NCBI RefSeq assembly: GCF_011300455.1
Contig: NZ_CP049869.1
Coordinates: forward strand, 248,001-312,000
DNA length: 64,000 nt
Reading direction: 5' to 3'
Source: Sphingomonas piscis
Lineage (GTDB): Bacteria; Pseudomonadota; Alphaproteobacteria; Sphingomonadales; Sphingomonadaceae
Of this stretch, positions 36,409 through 51,740 are shown piece after piece. The notes under the pieces are model-generated. The model was given only the letters and a program-made list of their open reading frames with translations. It had not been told where the DNA came from and ran no database searches. Each line of letters starts with the position of its first letter. The stretch's first letter is position 1. The translations under genes and the position numbers were made by a program.

Positions 36409-36705
36409 ATGCAGCGACGTAGACGACTTTCTCCTCAGGCTCTTTTGTTGCTGGATGCGCTCGCCGCTAGACCGGCGGATTGGCAGTACGGGCTGGAGTT
36501 GGCCCACGTCACTGGGCTGCAATCTGGAAGCCTCTATCCGATCCTCATCCGCCTTGCCGACCGGGGTCTTCTTGAATCGCGTTGGCTTGAGCCGAGCGAG
36601 CCGGGCCGGCCAGCTCGGCACGCCTATCGGGCCTCCGCTGCAGGGTTGAAGGCGCTTGTCGAGGCGCAAGCAGCGGAACGAACGGTCAGAGAGGCGTTGG
36701 CATGA
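36409..36705 (+). CDS. PadR family transcriptional regulator
   Basis: A 98-residue winged-helix protein (LLLLDALAARPADWQYGLELAHVTGLQSGSLYPILIRLADRGLLESRW ... HAYRASAAGLKAL). The layout is typical of the short PadR-s2 class. ATG 36409 lies next to the operator and has no separate ribosome site, so translation may be leaderless. It overlaps the next gene by ATGA. Confidence 0.9.
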   Translation: MQRRRRLSPQALLLLDALAARPADWQYGLELAHVTGLQSGSLYPILIRLADRGLLESRWLEPSEPGRPARHAYRASAAGLKALVEAQAAERTVREALA

Positions 36706-37295
36706 GCCGCTTGGCGGCTCTCATCTTTCGCGCCGCACGGCAGATTGCGGGCAGGAAGCGCTCTGAGTGGATCGATGCGATGGAGGCGGAAGCCGCCACC
36801 TTGCGGGGCAACTCCGCACCATGGGCGTGGGGGTGCCTGTGGTCAGCGATCAGGGATCGTGCAGCCAGGGATTGGTGGATCGCGACAACCCTCTTTCTTT
36901 TCCCGATCATTCTTGTCGCGTGGAGAGGTTACGTCTTCTTCTCGACGGCATCCTTGCTTAACAAGGGCGTGATCACCGATCTGGCTGCCGTCGGTTTCTG
37001 GATCGTCAGCCCCTTCCCACTCGTGCTGCTACTGGCGCTCTTGACGCGAGGAACTTCGGGCAATACCCTCATCATTACCTCCTTCCTCGCGATGGAGTGC
37101 TTCAACCCCGTGATGATGTGGATTTATTTGGACGTGTCGCCGCTCGTCTGGCTCGGTCCGAATGCCAACTGGTACAAGGCCGATCCTGGCATCACGATCA
37201 AACCGCTCGCCGGCATTCTACTCGACGGGGTGGTATGGTTCACCGCCGCATGGATCGGTTCACGTCTGAGGATTAAGCTTGCGAAGCTTGGCTAA
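36702..37295 (+). CDS. PadR-associated integral membrane protein
   Basis: A 197-residue protein starting with an amphipathic segment (ALIFRAARQIAGRKRSEWIDAMEAEAATL), then four membrane helices (about residues 60-80, 92-115, 120-140, 170-190). Membrane proteins with this N-terminus commonly follow small padR genes. ATGA overlap with padR indicates coupling. Probably a stress or envelope module; function unknown. Confidence 0.7.
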   Translation: MSRLAALIFRAARQIAGRKRSEWIDAMEAEAATLRGNSAPWAWGCLWSAIRDRAARDWWIATTLFLFPIILVAWRGYVFFSTASLLNKGVITDLAAVGFWIVSPFPLVLLLALLTRGTSGNTLIITSFLAMECFNPVMMWIYLDVSPLVWLGPNANWYKADPGITIKPLAGILLDGVVWFTAAWIGSRLRIKLAKLG

Positions 37296-37362
37296 AGAAC
37301 AAAATATGGCTGCCAGGTAGCTCCTAAGCCTCTGCCGCGCGAATCAGCCCACGTCCGTTTGA

Positions 37363-38901
37363 TCAATCCAGCGCGGCGTGTTGCGGGCCGGCACCGCCCG
37401 CCTGGCTTCCTTTGCGCATCAGGAACAGCAGCGGAAGGACGGCAAAGGTGACGATCATCATCAGCTTGAAGTCGTCGAGATAGGCGATGAACACCGCCTG
37501 GCGGGTCACCTCCCCGTTGAGGATCGCCATTGCGGTTTCCGTCGGCAGGCCGAGACCCGAAACGATGCTGGTATCATTGGTCGGCGTGTTGGTCCCGATC
37601 TGGCTGGCAAGGTCGTTGTGCGCAACCTGGGTCATGCGCACGAGCTGCGAACTCACCACCGAGATACCGATCGAGCCGCCGATGTTGCGGGACAGGTTCA
37701 GCATCGCCGCCGCCGTGGTGCGCAGCCGCGGCGCGAGAGTCTGGAAGGCGAGGCTCTGCAGCGGGACGAAGATGAGGCCGAGGCCAAGGCCCTGGACAAG
37801 ACCGCTGACGATGACCGGCCGGGACGGTTGGTCGAGCGCGAAGCCAGTCATCATCCACAGGCTTGCGCCCATCAGGACGACGCCGAGGCCGACCATGATC
37901 CGTGCGTCGACCTTGTTGCTCAGCCGTCCGGCGAGCAGCATGGACACCAACGTGCCGACGCCGCGTGGGACCGTGAGGATCCCAGACTGAAGCACCGAAT
38001 AGCCGTAGATGTTCTGGAGCAGGGGCGGCAACAGCGCGAGACCCGCCAGCAGGAGAACGCCCGTCACCGCCATGAACAATAGGCCGGTCGAGAAATTGCG
38101 GTCCGCAAACATGCCCTTTTCGAACAAGGGCTCCTTGCCGGTGATGGTATGGACAACAAACATCCAGAAGGCTCCGGCGGCAATTCCCGCCTCGGCGATG
38201 ATCTCCCAGCTTTGGAACCAGTCCTCCTGCTCGCCACGGTCGAGACAGAGCTGGAGTGCCCCCACCGAAATGGCCAACAGCAGAAAGCCGAACAGGTCGA
38301 ACTTTCGTTTGATCACGTCCGTCTTCGGTAAATAGCGCAGTAGCATGAAGGTACAGAGGACGCCGACCGGCAGGTTGACGAGGAACACCCAGCGCCAATT
38401 GTAATTTTCGGTCAGCCAGCCGCCGAGCATCGGTCCGAGGATCGGCCCGATCATGATGCCGCCACCGAACAGGGCCATGGCCTGCCCGTGCTTCTCGGGC
38501 GGGTTGATGTCGAACATGGTCGCCTGGGCCAGCGGCACGAGAAACGCGCCGCTGACGCCTTGCAACGCACGGAAGATCACCATCTCGCTGAGGGAGGTCG
38601 CCATGGCGCAGAGCACCGAAGCGACGGTGAAGCCGATCACTGAGATGACGAGCAAGCGCTTGCGTCCGACGCGGTCCGACATCCAGCCGCTGATCGGCAG
38701 GGCAATCGCGGAGGCGACAATGTAGCTCGTCAGCACCCAGTTGATCGTGTCCTGAGTGGCGCTGAGGCTGGCCTGCATGTGCGGCAAGGCGACGTTGGCG
38801 ATGGTGGTGTCGAGCACCTGGAGCAGCACGGCCATCATCACAGCAATAGTGACGATGACGCGCTGCCCGGACGGGAGGACGTGACTTGCCGGCTGCGACA
38901 C
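37363..38901 (-). CDS. emrB: DHA2 family MFS multidrug efflux permease (EmrB-like)
   Basis: The 512-residue, 14-helix drug:H+ antiporter has the MFS motifs WVLTSYIVASAIALPISGWMSDRVGRKRLL and LGPMLGGWLTENYNWRWVFLVNLPVG. It begins 4 bp after emrA on the same strand. It would form the inner-membrane part of a three-component pump; no TolC gene is next to it. Confidence 0.92.
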   Translation of the reverse strand: MSQPASHVLPSGQRVIVTIAVMMAVLLQVLDTTIANVALPHMQASLSATQDTINWVLTSYIVASAIALPISGWMSDRVGRKRLLVISVIGFTVASVLCAMATSLSEMVIFRALQGVSGAFLVPLAQATMFDINPPEKHGQAMALFGGGIMIGPILGPMLGGWLTENYNWRWVFLVNLPVGVLCTFMLLRYLPKTDVIKRKFDLFGFLLLAISVGALQLCLDRGEQEDWFQSWEIIAEAGIAAGAFWMFVVHTITGKEPLFEKGMFADRNFSTGLLFMAVTGVLLLAGLALLPPLLQNIYGYSVLQSGILTVPRGVGTLVSMLLAGRLSNKVDARIMVGLGVVLMGASLWMMTGFALDQPSRPVIVSGLVQGLGLGLIFVPLQSLAFQTLAPRLRTTAAAMLNLSRNIGGSIGISVVSSQLVRMTQVAHNDLASQIGTNTPTNDTSIVSGLGLPTETAMAILNGEVTRQAVFIAYLDDFKLMMIVTFAVLPLLFLMRKGSQAGGAGPQHAALD

Positions 38902-38905
38902 GTTT

Positions 38906-39979
38906 CTAGCTTTCGAGACGAACCGTCACGTTGGCGGACAGACCGGCAATCATCGGCCGCTTGGGCACCTCGTCGAACTTGATTCGGACCGGCACGCGCT
39001 GGGTGACCTTGACCCAGTTGCCGTTGGCATTCTGCGCCGGGATGACGGAGAATTGCGCGCCCGTGCCGGCGCCAATGCTCTCGACATGGCCTTTGATCTT
39101 AAGGTCAGGGTAAGCGTCGATCTCGACCGTGGCCGGCTCTCCGGGAAGCATACGGGCGAGGTCCTTCTCCTTGAAGTTCGCTTCCACCCAGGCATCGCTG
39201 CCGTGAACGATCGACATCAGGCCCACGCCCGTGACGACGGCGGTGCCGAGCTGAACCCGGTCGGCGTTGGCGACGATGCCGTCCATGGTCGCGCGCACTT
39301 CCGTCCGGGACAGGTCGAGGCGAGCCTTGTCGACCGCAGCTTGCGCAAGCGCGATGCTGGGCTGCTCACCCGGAGCGATGGCGGCCTGGGCATTGGCGGC
39401 GCGAGCACGGGCATCCTGTAGTTCCGTCTCCGACTTGCGAACCTCAGCAACCGCGTCGTCATGGGCAGCGCGCGTTGTGAAGCCCTGGCGCAAAAGCTCG
39501 TTCTGTCGGGCTAACGCGCGGCGATCGATCTCGAGCTGCGCCTGCGCGCCGATGATATCTGCGCCCGTACCCGCGGCTTGCGTGTTCAACTGGCGAGTCT
39601 GAAGCCGGGCAGCGGCGAGCTGCGCTTGAGCTTGCTCGAGCGCGACGCGATAGGGTTGCGGGTCGATGCGGAACAGCAATTGTCCGCGCTTCACGCGATC
39701 GCCGTTCTCGACGAGCACCTCGACCACCGGCCCATTCACCTGCGCGGCAACGGAGACGATGTCCTGCTTCACCGCCGCATTGTCGGTGGACACCGTCTTG
39801 CCGCTGGTCAGCCAGAAATAGCCGCCCGCGAGCAATAGCAGCGCCGGTACGACCAGCATGAAAAATAGGCGGAGCACGTTGCGCCTCGGCTTCGGACGGG
39901 CGTCCTCGACGACGGCAACCGTGTCCTGGTCAACTTCGGCGGGCGTTCCCTGCATGGCTTCGCTCTTCATCTGGTTCAT
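38906..39979 (-). CDS. emrA: HlyD/EmrA-family efflux adaptor protein
   Basis: The 357-residue membrane-fusion protein has one N-terminal membrane helix (VLRLFFMLVVPALLLLAGGYFWL) and a lipoyl half-motif (VSVAAQVNGPVVEVLVENGDRVKRGQLLFRID). A helical hairpin and the second half-motif (RTEVRATMDGIVANADRVQLG) follow. ATGA overlap with marR and a 4-bp gap to emrB define a three-gene operon. Confidence 0.92.
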   Translation of the reverse strand: MNQMKSEAMQGTPAEVDQDTVAVVEDARPKPRRNVLRLFFMLVVPALLLLAGGYFWLTSGKTVSTDNAAVKQDIVSVAAQVNGPVVEVLVENGDRVKRGQLLFRIDPQPYRVALEQAQAQLAAARLQTRQLNTQAAGTGADIIGAQAQLEIDRRALARQNELLRQGFTTRAAHDDAVAEVRKSETELQDARARAANAQAAIAPGEQPSIALAQAAVDKARLDLSRTEVRATMDGIVANADRVQLGTAVVTGVGLMSIVHGSDAWVEANFKEKDLARMLPGEPATVEIDAYPDLKIKGHVESIGAGTGAQFSVIPAQNANGNWVKVTQRVPVRIKFDEVPKRPMIAGLSANVTVRLES

Positions 39980-40422
39980 TCGTTCGATGCCTTCTTCGTC
40001 GTACCGCCGCCGGAGACGAGATTCTCGCGCACCCGAGCAAGCGCCCGCTGCAATTGTTCCAGCTCGGACTCCTCGATCCCGCCGAACGCTTCACGTGCCA
40101 AATCGTCCGCAAGCAAGCGCAATTTCCCGACCAGCGGTTCCGACTTCGGTGTCAACGCCAACCTCCAGGCACGCCGGTCGGCGGGGTCGCGGCGGCGTTC
40201 AACCATTCCGCTGTCTTCCAGCCTGTCGACGATCCGGCAGAGGGTGATCGGTTCGACGTCCAGCAGGTCGGCAAGTTCAACCTGTCGCAGGTTGGGATGA
40301 CGGCCCAGCTTCACCAGCACCCGCCACTGCGCCCGGGTTACGCCAAGCGCCGCCGCACGGCGATCGAACGCTCGCCGCAAGGCGTGCGCGGTCTCCCCAA
40401 TCTGCAACAGGTTCGTTTCCAT
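39976..40422 (-). CDS. MarR family repressor of the emrAB operon
   Basis: A 148-residue winged-helix regulator (VTRAQWRVLVKLGRHPNLRQVELADLLDVEPITLCRIVDRLEDSGMVERRRDPADRRAWRLALT). Start ATG 40422; a TTG two codons earlier is also possible. It is first in the operon with emrA and emrB and probably binds the palindrome 15 bp upstream, so it would also sit over the divergent metC promoter. Confidence 0.9.
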   Translation of the reverse strand: METNLLQIGETAHALRRAFDRRAAALGVTRAQWRVLVKLGRHPNLRQVELADLLDVEPITLCRIVDRLEDSGMVERRRDPADRRAWRLALTPKSEPLVGKLRLLADDLAREAFGGIEESELEQLQRALARVRENLVSGGGTTKKASNE

Positions 40423-40436
40423 TCGCAACTTATATG

Positions 40437-40450
40437 ATAAGCATGCTTAT
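40437..40450. promoter_or_regulatory. MarR operator between emrAB and metC
   Basis: ATAAGCATGCTTAT is a perfect 14-bp palindrome, 15 bp before the marR start and 35 bp before the metC start, placed to control the efflux operon and possibly metC. Confidence 0.65.
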
Positions 40451-40484
40451 TGAATCAAGGGGCGACGGCGGTAATGCTCGGCCC

Positions 40485-41660
40485 ATGAACGACGATCAGC
40501 CTTCCGACCTTCGTCCCGCCACCCGCCTCGTGCAGGCCGGACGCCGCAAGGAATGGACGGGGGACCTGATCAACGTGCCCGTCGCTCGGACCTCGACCAT
40601 CCTTTTCGACAGCGTGGCAGGGATGAACGCTTCCTATCCGCCGAAGGACGGACGGGGCAGCTATGGCCGCAATGGCACCCAGACCCACTGGTCGCTGGCC
40701 GAAGCGCTGACCCAGTTTGAGCCCGGCGCGGCGGGTACCAAGCTGTTCCCCTCCGGAGCGGCCGCGGTCGCGATGGCGCTGCTGACGGTACTGAAAAGCG
40801 GCGACGAGCTGTTGATGATCGACAGCGCCTACGGCCCCACCCGAAGCTTCTGTGACGATGTGCTCGCCAAGCAGGGCGTCACCACCATCTACTATGATCC
40901 GCGCAGCAGCCCCGAGGAGATCGCCGCGCTGTGCACCGATCGGACGGGCGCGATCTTCCTGGAAAGCCCGGGATCGCTGACCTTTGAGGTTCAGGACGTG
41001 CCAGGCATTTGCGCAATGGCTCGAGACCGCGGCATCCCCACCTTGGTCGACAATACCTGGGCAACCCCCCTCTTCTTCCCGGCGATCGAGAATGGCGTGG
41101 ACCTTACTATCCTCGCGTGCACCAAATATATCGGCGGGCATTCGGACGTGATGCTCGGCTCCGTCACCACAACCGAGCGCTTCCACGATGCGCTGGTGCA
41201 GACCTACCGCTCTTACGGGCAGCATGTCAGCGCCGACGACGCCTTCCTAGCTTCGCGCGGTCTTCGAACCTTGGGCGTTCGGTTGCAGGCGCATCAGGAA
41301 AATGCGCTGGCCGTCGCCCGCTGGTTGAAAGGGCAGCCGCAGGTAGATCTGATCCTTCACCCGGCGTTCGAGGAGTGCCCTGGTCACGAATATTGGAAAC
41401 GGGACTTCAAGGGCGCAAGTGGGCTGTTCTCTTTCGTCCTGCGCGCCGGCGGGCCGAAGGAAGCGGCGACCATTGTCGATCGCTTCAAATTGTTCGGCAT
41501 CGGCTTCAGCTGGGGCGGATATGAAAGCCTCGCCATTCCAACCAGCCCGCACCGGAGCACCAATCGCGAACTGAAGGGCCGCGCGATCATCCGGCTGCAG
41601 ATTGGCCTCGAAGACCCTGCGGATTTGATCGCGGACCTGGAGCAAGCCTTCACGGCCTGA
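40485..41660 (+). CDS. metC: Cystathionine beta-lyase
   Basis: The 391-residue PLP enzyme of the Cys/Met-metabolism family has the active-site region ACTKYIGGHSDVMLGS (Schiff-base Lys), VDNTWATPLFF, and the C-terminal GYESLAIP. GYESL rather than GVES favours cystathionine beta-lyase over gamma-synthase; it would make homocysteine, ammonia and pyruvate. I chose ATG 40485 because the two ATGs upstream lie in the MarR operator area. Confidence 0.85.
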   Translation: MNDDQPSDLRPATRLVQAGRRKEWTGDLINVPVARTSTILFDSVAGMNASYPPKDGRGSYGRNGTQTHWSLAEALTQFEPGAAGTKLFPSGAAAVAMALLTVLKSGDELLMIDSAYGPTRSFCDDVLAKQGVTTIYYDPRSSPEEIAALCTDRTGAIFLESPGSLTFEVQDVPGICAMARDRGIPTLVDNTWATPLFFPAIENGVDLTILACTKYIGGHSDVMLGSVTTTERFHDALVQTYRSYGQHVSADDAFLASRGLRTLGVRLQAHQENALAVARWLKGQPQVDLILHPAFEECPGHEYWKRDFKGASGLFSFVLRAGGPKEAATIVDRFKLFGIGFSWGGYESLAIPTSPHRSTNRELKGRAIIRLQIGLEDPADLIADLEQAFTA

Positions 41661-41692
41661 AAAGCAAAGCCGCATTCCGCTGCAACTGCTGG

Positions 41693-44657
<2,965 letters not shown>

Positions 44658-44675
44658 GTGTTGCTCCGTGAGGGT

Positions 44676-45924
<1,249 letters not shown>

Positions 45925-45928
<4 letters not shown>

Positions 45929-46950
45929 AATCCTCGCTCCTTCAGCTTGGCGTCGAGCCGCGGGAAGACGCGGCGTGCATTGCCTTCGAAGATGGCGTGG
46001 CGCTGCTCCTCGCCGATCGGAAGCGCGTCGATGTAGCGCTTGGTTTCGTCGAAATAGTGGCCGGTCGTGGGATCGATGCCCCGCACGGCGCCAACCATCT
46101 CGCTTCCGAACAATATGTTCTTGGTGTCGATCACCTTCGCCAGAAGATCGATCCCCGGCTGATGATAGACGCAGGTGTCGAAATAGACGTTGTTCATGAC
46201 GTGGGTCGCAAGATCCGGCTGCTTCAGCATGTCGGCCAGGCCTCGATAACGGCCCCAGTGATAAGGCACCGCGCCGCCACCATGGGGGATGATGAAGCGC
46301 AGGCTCGGGAAATCGCGGAACAGGTCACCCTGAATCAGCTGCATGAAGGCGATGGTGTCGGCGGCGATGTAGTAGGCGCCGGTGGCGTGCATCGCCGGAT
46401 TGCAGCTGCCCGACACATGGATCATCGCCGGAACGTCCAGCTCGACCATCTTCTCATAGAACGGGTACCAGTAGCGGTCGGTGAGCGGTGGATGCTCGAA
46501 CTTGCCGCCGGCCGGATCGGGGTTGAGATTGCAGCCGACGAAACCGAGTTCATTCACGCAGCGGTCCAGCTCGGCGATGGAGCCCTGCAGACCGGCCTTC
46601 GGGGACTGCGGCAACATGCACACCCCCACGAAGATGTCCGGGTAAAGGTCGACGCACCGCTTGATGAGGTCGTTGTTGACGCGCGACCAGGCGAGCGCCA
46701 CGCCTTCGTCGCCGACATGCGGCGCCATGGCCGAGGCGCGAGGGCTGAACAACGTCATGTCGGCGCCGCGTTCGTGAAGCAGCCTGAGCTGGTTTGCCTC
46801 CAGCGTTTGGCGAATCTCGTCGTCGCTGATCGAAGGATAAGTCGGCGGTGTCTCACCCGCCTTGAACGCCGCCTTCTGCGCCTCGCGCCAGTCGCTGTGC
46901 GCGGCGGGAGCGGTCGTATAGTGACCGTGGCAGTCGATCACGAGAGTCAT
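45925..46950 (-). CDS. ligJ: 4-oxalomesaconate hydratase
   Basis: The 341-residue amidohydrolase-fold metalloenzyme has DCHGHYT near the N-terminus, IHVSGSCNPAMHATGAYY, FIIPHGGGAVPYHWGR and FGSEMVGAVRGIDP. It hydrates 4-oxalomesaconate to 4-carboxy-4-hydroxy-2-oxoadipate, the LigK substrate. ATGA overlaps on both sides place it second in the operon. Confidence 0.92.
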
Positions 46951-47783
46951 GCGGCCGCCCTCATTTGTTGTAGCTTGGCGGCGAGGCCGTTCTCCGGCGC
47001 GAGCTCCAGCGCGCCTATCCGGCGCTGCCGCTCGGCGGTGGCGCGGCTCATGACGGAACCGCTGCCGAGCGCGTCCAGCGTCTTGACCACCTCGTCCATC
47101 TCGGCAGCCCGTCGGGTGCCGTGCACCATCATCCGGTCGAGATTATAATCGAAGCGCCCGGCCCAATTCTGGGCCTGCCACGAGGCGTCCAGCGACGCGA
47201 CGACTTGGTCGAGGACTCCAGCCGCATCCGCCGCGAGCGCACATTCGGCGGACAGCGCCTCCATTCCCTTCACCACTACCGAGCGGATCATCTTCACCGC
47301 CGACGCGTCACCGACACTCTCGCCGGCAATGTCGACGGAGGAAAAACCGATCTTGGCGAGCGCGGAAGCGCCTTCGGCAGCGTGCGGCCCAGCGACCAGC
47401 AGCGGAACGCCTCGCGCCTTTGGCTGCACCGGGGCCATCACAGCAACATCGACGTAGCGCCCGCCAGCGGCCTGAATCGTCCGAGCGGCCGCGCGCTTGG
47501 TGTCCGGAGCGACGGAGTTCATGTCGAAGTAGAGCGCGCCGCCAAGCGAGGCCTGCGCCACGCTCTGCGCAGCCGCAAGCGCCTGGTCGGCAGTCACCAG
47601 GGACAGGACCAAAGCCGCGCCCGATGCCGCCTCTGCGTGGCTTGAACAGCGGCGTACGCCCGCCGCCTCCATGGCAGCGACCATCGGATTGTCGTCGCGC
47701 AGGTCGAATGCGCGGCCAGGATGGGCCAGGCCACGCGCAAACGTCGTTGCCGCTTCACCGAAACCGATCCAGCACATCTCCAT
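46947..47783 (-). CDS. 6-phosphogluconate-dehydrogenase-like (DUF1932) NAD(P) protein in the lig operon
   Basis: The 278-residue protein has an N-terminal Rossmann motif (WIGFGEAATTFARGL) and the beta-hydroxyacid dehydrogenase layout. A DUF1932-type C-terminal domain follows (VKMIRSVVVKGMEALSAECALAADAAGV). Lys in VKMIRS is at the catalytic-lysine position. It is the first gene of the operon, overlapping ligJ by ATGA. No step of the known 4,5-cleavage pathway needs it, so it may reduce or oxidise a side product; this is inference. Confidence 0.8.
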   Translation of the reverse strand: MEMCWIGFGEAATTFARGLAHPGRAFDLRDDNPMVAAMEAAGVRRCSSHAEAASGAALVLSLVTADQALAAAQSVAQASLGGALYFDMNSVAPDTKRAAARTIQAAGGRYVDVAVMAPVQPKARGVPLLVAGPHAAEGASALAKIGFSSVDIAGESVGDASAVKMIRSVVVKGMEALSAECALAADAAGVLDQVVASLDASWQAQNWAGRFDYNLDRMMVHGTRRAAEMDEVVKTLDALGSGSVMSRATAERQRRIGALELAPENGLAAKLQQMRAAA

Positions 47784-47848
47784 GGATCAAACTGCTAGGA
47801 TCGCTTGCTCCACCTTCCCAATGCGAAGGCCATGGCTGCGATTAGATT

Positions 47849-48991
47849 TTACGAAGACTGCACGCCAAGCTCGGCGAGGAAATGCCGTTGCAGCGGCGTC
47901 GGGCGCCAGCCGGCGCGGGTGGTCACGCCGATCGTCCTGACGATGTCGGGCGGCGCCGGTCCGATCACGGTCAGCCAGCCCGCCTCCAGTTCTACCGCGA
48001 CCTGGTCCGGGGACAGGAGGGTCAGGAAGTCGCTCGACATCAGCAGTTGCCGAATGGTGATGACCGACCCGCACTCGACCGGCACGCGCGGAACTGAAAG
48101 ACCATGACCCGTGAACATGCTTTCCCAATGGTCTCGCAATGGCGCGCCTGACGCGGCAATGGTCCAAGGGTAGGAAGCCAGTGTTTCAAGAGACGGGCGA
48201 CTTCCCGCCAACGGGTGCCCTGCCCGCGCAACTACCACTGGCCGGTCCTCGAACAATGGCTGCTGATTTAGGTCCGGCCCCGCCGAAGGCTCGCGCAATG
48301 CGCCGATCAGAAGGTCGAGTTCGCCCTCTCGGAGAGGGCCGACCAATTCGGCATGGCTGCCTTCGGCAACGACGACACGATAGTCTGGAAAGCGGGCGTG
48401 GAAACGTGCAATGGCCGAGGGCAGCAGCCGCGCCCGGCATAAGGGCATGGCACCGATCGCGATGCAGCCGGTCTCCCGCCCCGCCAGCGCCGCCACCTCC
48501 TCCAGGCCTGCCTCGAGTTCTGCGCCCGCAAGCGCCAGCGCTCGGGCGAGGCCTCTGCCTTTAGCGGTCAACGCGACCCCGCGGCCGCGTCGCTCGACCA
48601 GCTCTCGCCCAAGCGCCAGCGAAAGGTCGCGTACAGCGCGGTGGAGCGAAGGCTCGCTGGTGCCGATCGCCTGCGCGGCGCCTGCGTAACTGCCCGCGCG
48701 CGCCAGGGCGAGAAAGGAGCGCATCTGGGCAGCGGTGACCCTTGGACTCGCAATGCGGTGGAGGGCCGCCTCGATCCGTGGCACGAGCAGGTCGGCGGCG
48801 GCGGTTGGCGTCATCCCGCCGCTGCTGCGTTCGAACAGAGACAAACCCAATTGCTGTTCCACCCGAGCCAGGCCCTGGGTAATCGCCGGTTGGGTCAAAT
48901 TGACCTCTCGCGCTGCCCCGCTGATGCTTCCGTGGCGATGGATGGCAAGCACCGCGCGAAGGTGGCGAAGGTTGAGGTCCGTTGCGCGCAT
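47849..48991 (-). CDS. LysR-type regulator with two N-terminal HTH domains
   Basis: The 380-residue protein has a complete LysR HTH (LRHLRAVLAIHRHGSISGAAREVNLTQPAITQGLARVEQQLGLSLFER) and then a second related HTH (MRSFLALARAGSYAGAAQAIGTSEPSLHRAVRDLSLALGRELVERRGRGVALT). A substrate-binding region of normal length follows. LysR proteins usually have one HTH and about 300 residues. ATG 48991 opens directly at the first HTH. It lies between the two lig operons, 65 bp before the ligJ operon and divergent from ligK, and is the likely activator of both. Confidence 0.88.
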   Translation of the reverse strand: MRATDLNLRHLRAVLAIHRHGSISGAAREVNLTQPAITQGLARVEQQLGLSLFERSSGGMTPTAAADLLVPRIEAALHRIASPRVTAAQMRSFLALARAGSYAGAAQAIGTSEPSLHRAVRDLSLALGRELVERRGRGVALTAKGRGLARALALAGAELEAGLEEVAALAGRETGCIAIGAMPLCRARLLPSAIARFHARFPDYRVVVAEGSHAELVGPLREGELDLLIGALREPSAGPDLNQQPLFEDRPVVVARAGHPLAGSRPSLETLASYPWTIAASGAPLRDHWESMFTGHGLSVPRVPVECGSVITIRQLLMSSDFLTLLSPDQVAVELEAGWLTVIGPAPPDIVRTIGVTTRAGWRPTPLQRHFLAELGVQSS

Positions 48992-49003
48992 CGGAACTGG
49001 ACT

Positions 49004-49016
49004 TAGCAAATATTTA
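49004..49016. promoter_or_regulatory. Candidate LysR-type T-N11-A box between the regulator and ligK
   Basis: TAGCAAATATTTA fits T-N11-A around the AT-rich palindrome AAATATTT (49008-49015), in the 102-bp divergent region. It is the only clearly AT-rich dyad there. Confidence 0.45.
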
Positions 49017-49093
49017 TACGGGCGCGACAGATTTCGGTTCCTTGGTCGGACAGGCGGCGGCAAACACGCACCGTCAATCCTGGGAGAGCGATC

Positions 49094-49760
49094 ATGAGCG
49101 GCGTGGTGGTGCAGAATATCGAGCGCGCCGAGCTTGCGCTGATCGACCGGCTGGCGGGCTTTGGGGTGGCGACCGTTCATGAGGCTCAGGGCCGCAAAGG
49201 CCTGCTTGCGCCCCACATGCGGCCAATCCAGAACGGTGCGCGGATCGCCGGTTCGGCGGTCACCATCTCCGCACCGCCTGGCGACAATTGGATGGTGCAC
49301 GTCGCCATCGAGCAGCTGCGGGAGGGCGACATTCTTGTGCTCGCCCCGACCAGCCTCTGCGCCGATGGCTATTTCGGCGATCTGCTGGCGACTTCCGCCC
49401 AGGCGCGGGGCTGCCGCGGGCTGGTAATCGATGCCGGCGTGCGCGACGTCCGCGACCTTCGTGAGATGAACTTCCCGGTTTGGTCGGCGGCCGTTTTCGC
49501 GCAAGGAACGGTGAAGGCAACTTTGGGCTCGATCAACGTTCCGATTGTATGCGCTGGCGCGGCCATTGATCCCGGCGACGTGATCGTTGCGGACGACGAT
49601 GGCGTCTGCGTGGTCAAGCGCATCGAGGTGGCCGAGGTGGCCGAGAAATCCGCCGCCCGAGAAGCCGCGGAGGAAGGCAAGCGCAAGCGGCTGGCCGCCG
49701 GAGAACTCGGCCTCGACATCTACGACATGCGCGGAAAGCTGGAGGCGATGGGCCTACGCT

Positions 49761-49768
<8 letters not shown>
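49094..49768 (+). CDS. ligK: 4-carboxy-4-hydroxy-2-oxoadipate aldolase
   Basis: The 224-residue class II HMG/CHA aldolase of the RraA fold has [33 protein letters not shown], and the metal/active-site region [23 protein letters not shown]. It splits the final intermediate to pyruvate and oxaloacetate. It starts the + strand operon; the stop overlaps ligU by 8 bp. Confidence 0.93.
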
Positions 49769-51687
<1,919 letters not shown>

Positions 51688-51711
51688 CGCGCCGCGCATG
51701 TGATTGACGCC

Positions 51712-51736
51712 GCCCTGCAAACATGGCTTGCAGGGC
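51712..51736. promoter_or_regulatory. MarR-type operator overlapping the regulator's leader
   Basis: GCCCTGCAA (51712-51720) and TTGCAGGGC (51728-51736) are perfect 9-bp inverted arms spaced by 7 bases, ending 4 bp before the MarR ATG. It is either an autoregulatory operator or an mRNA hairpin over the ribosome site. Confidence 0.65.
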
Positions 51737-51740
51737 CCCA

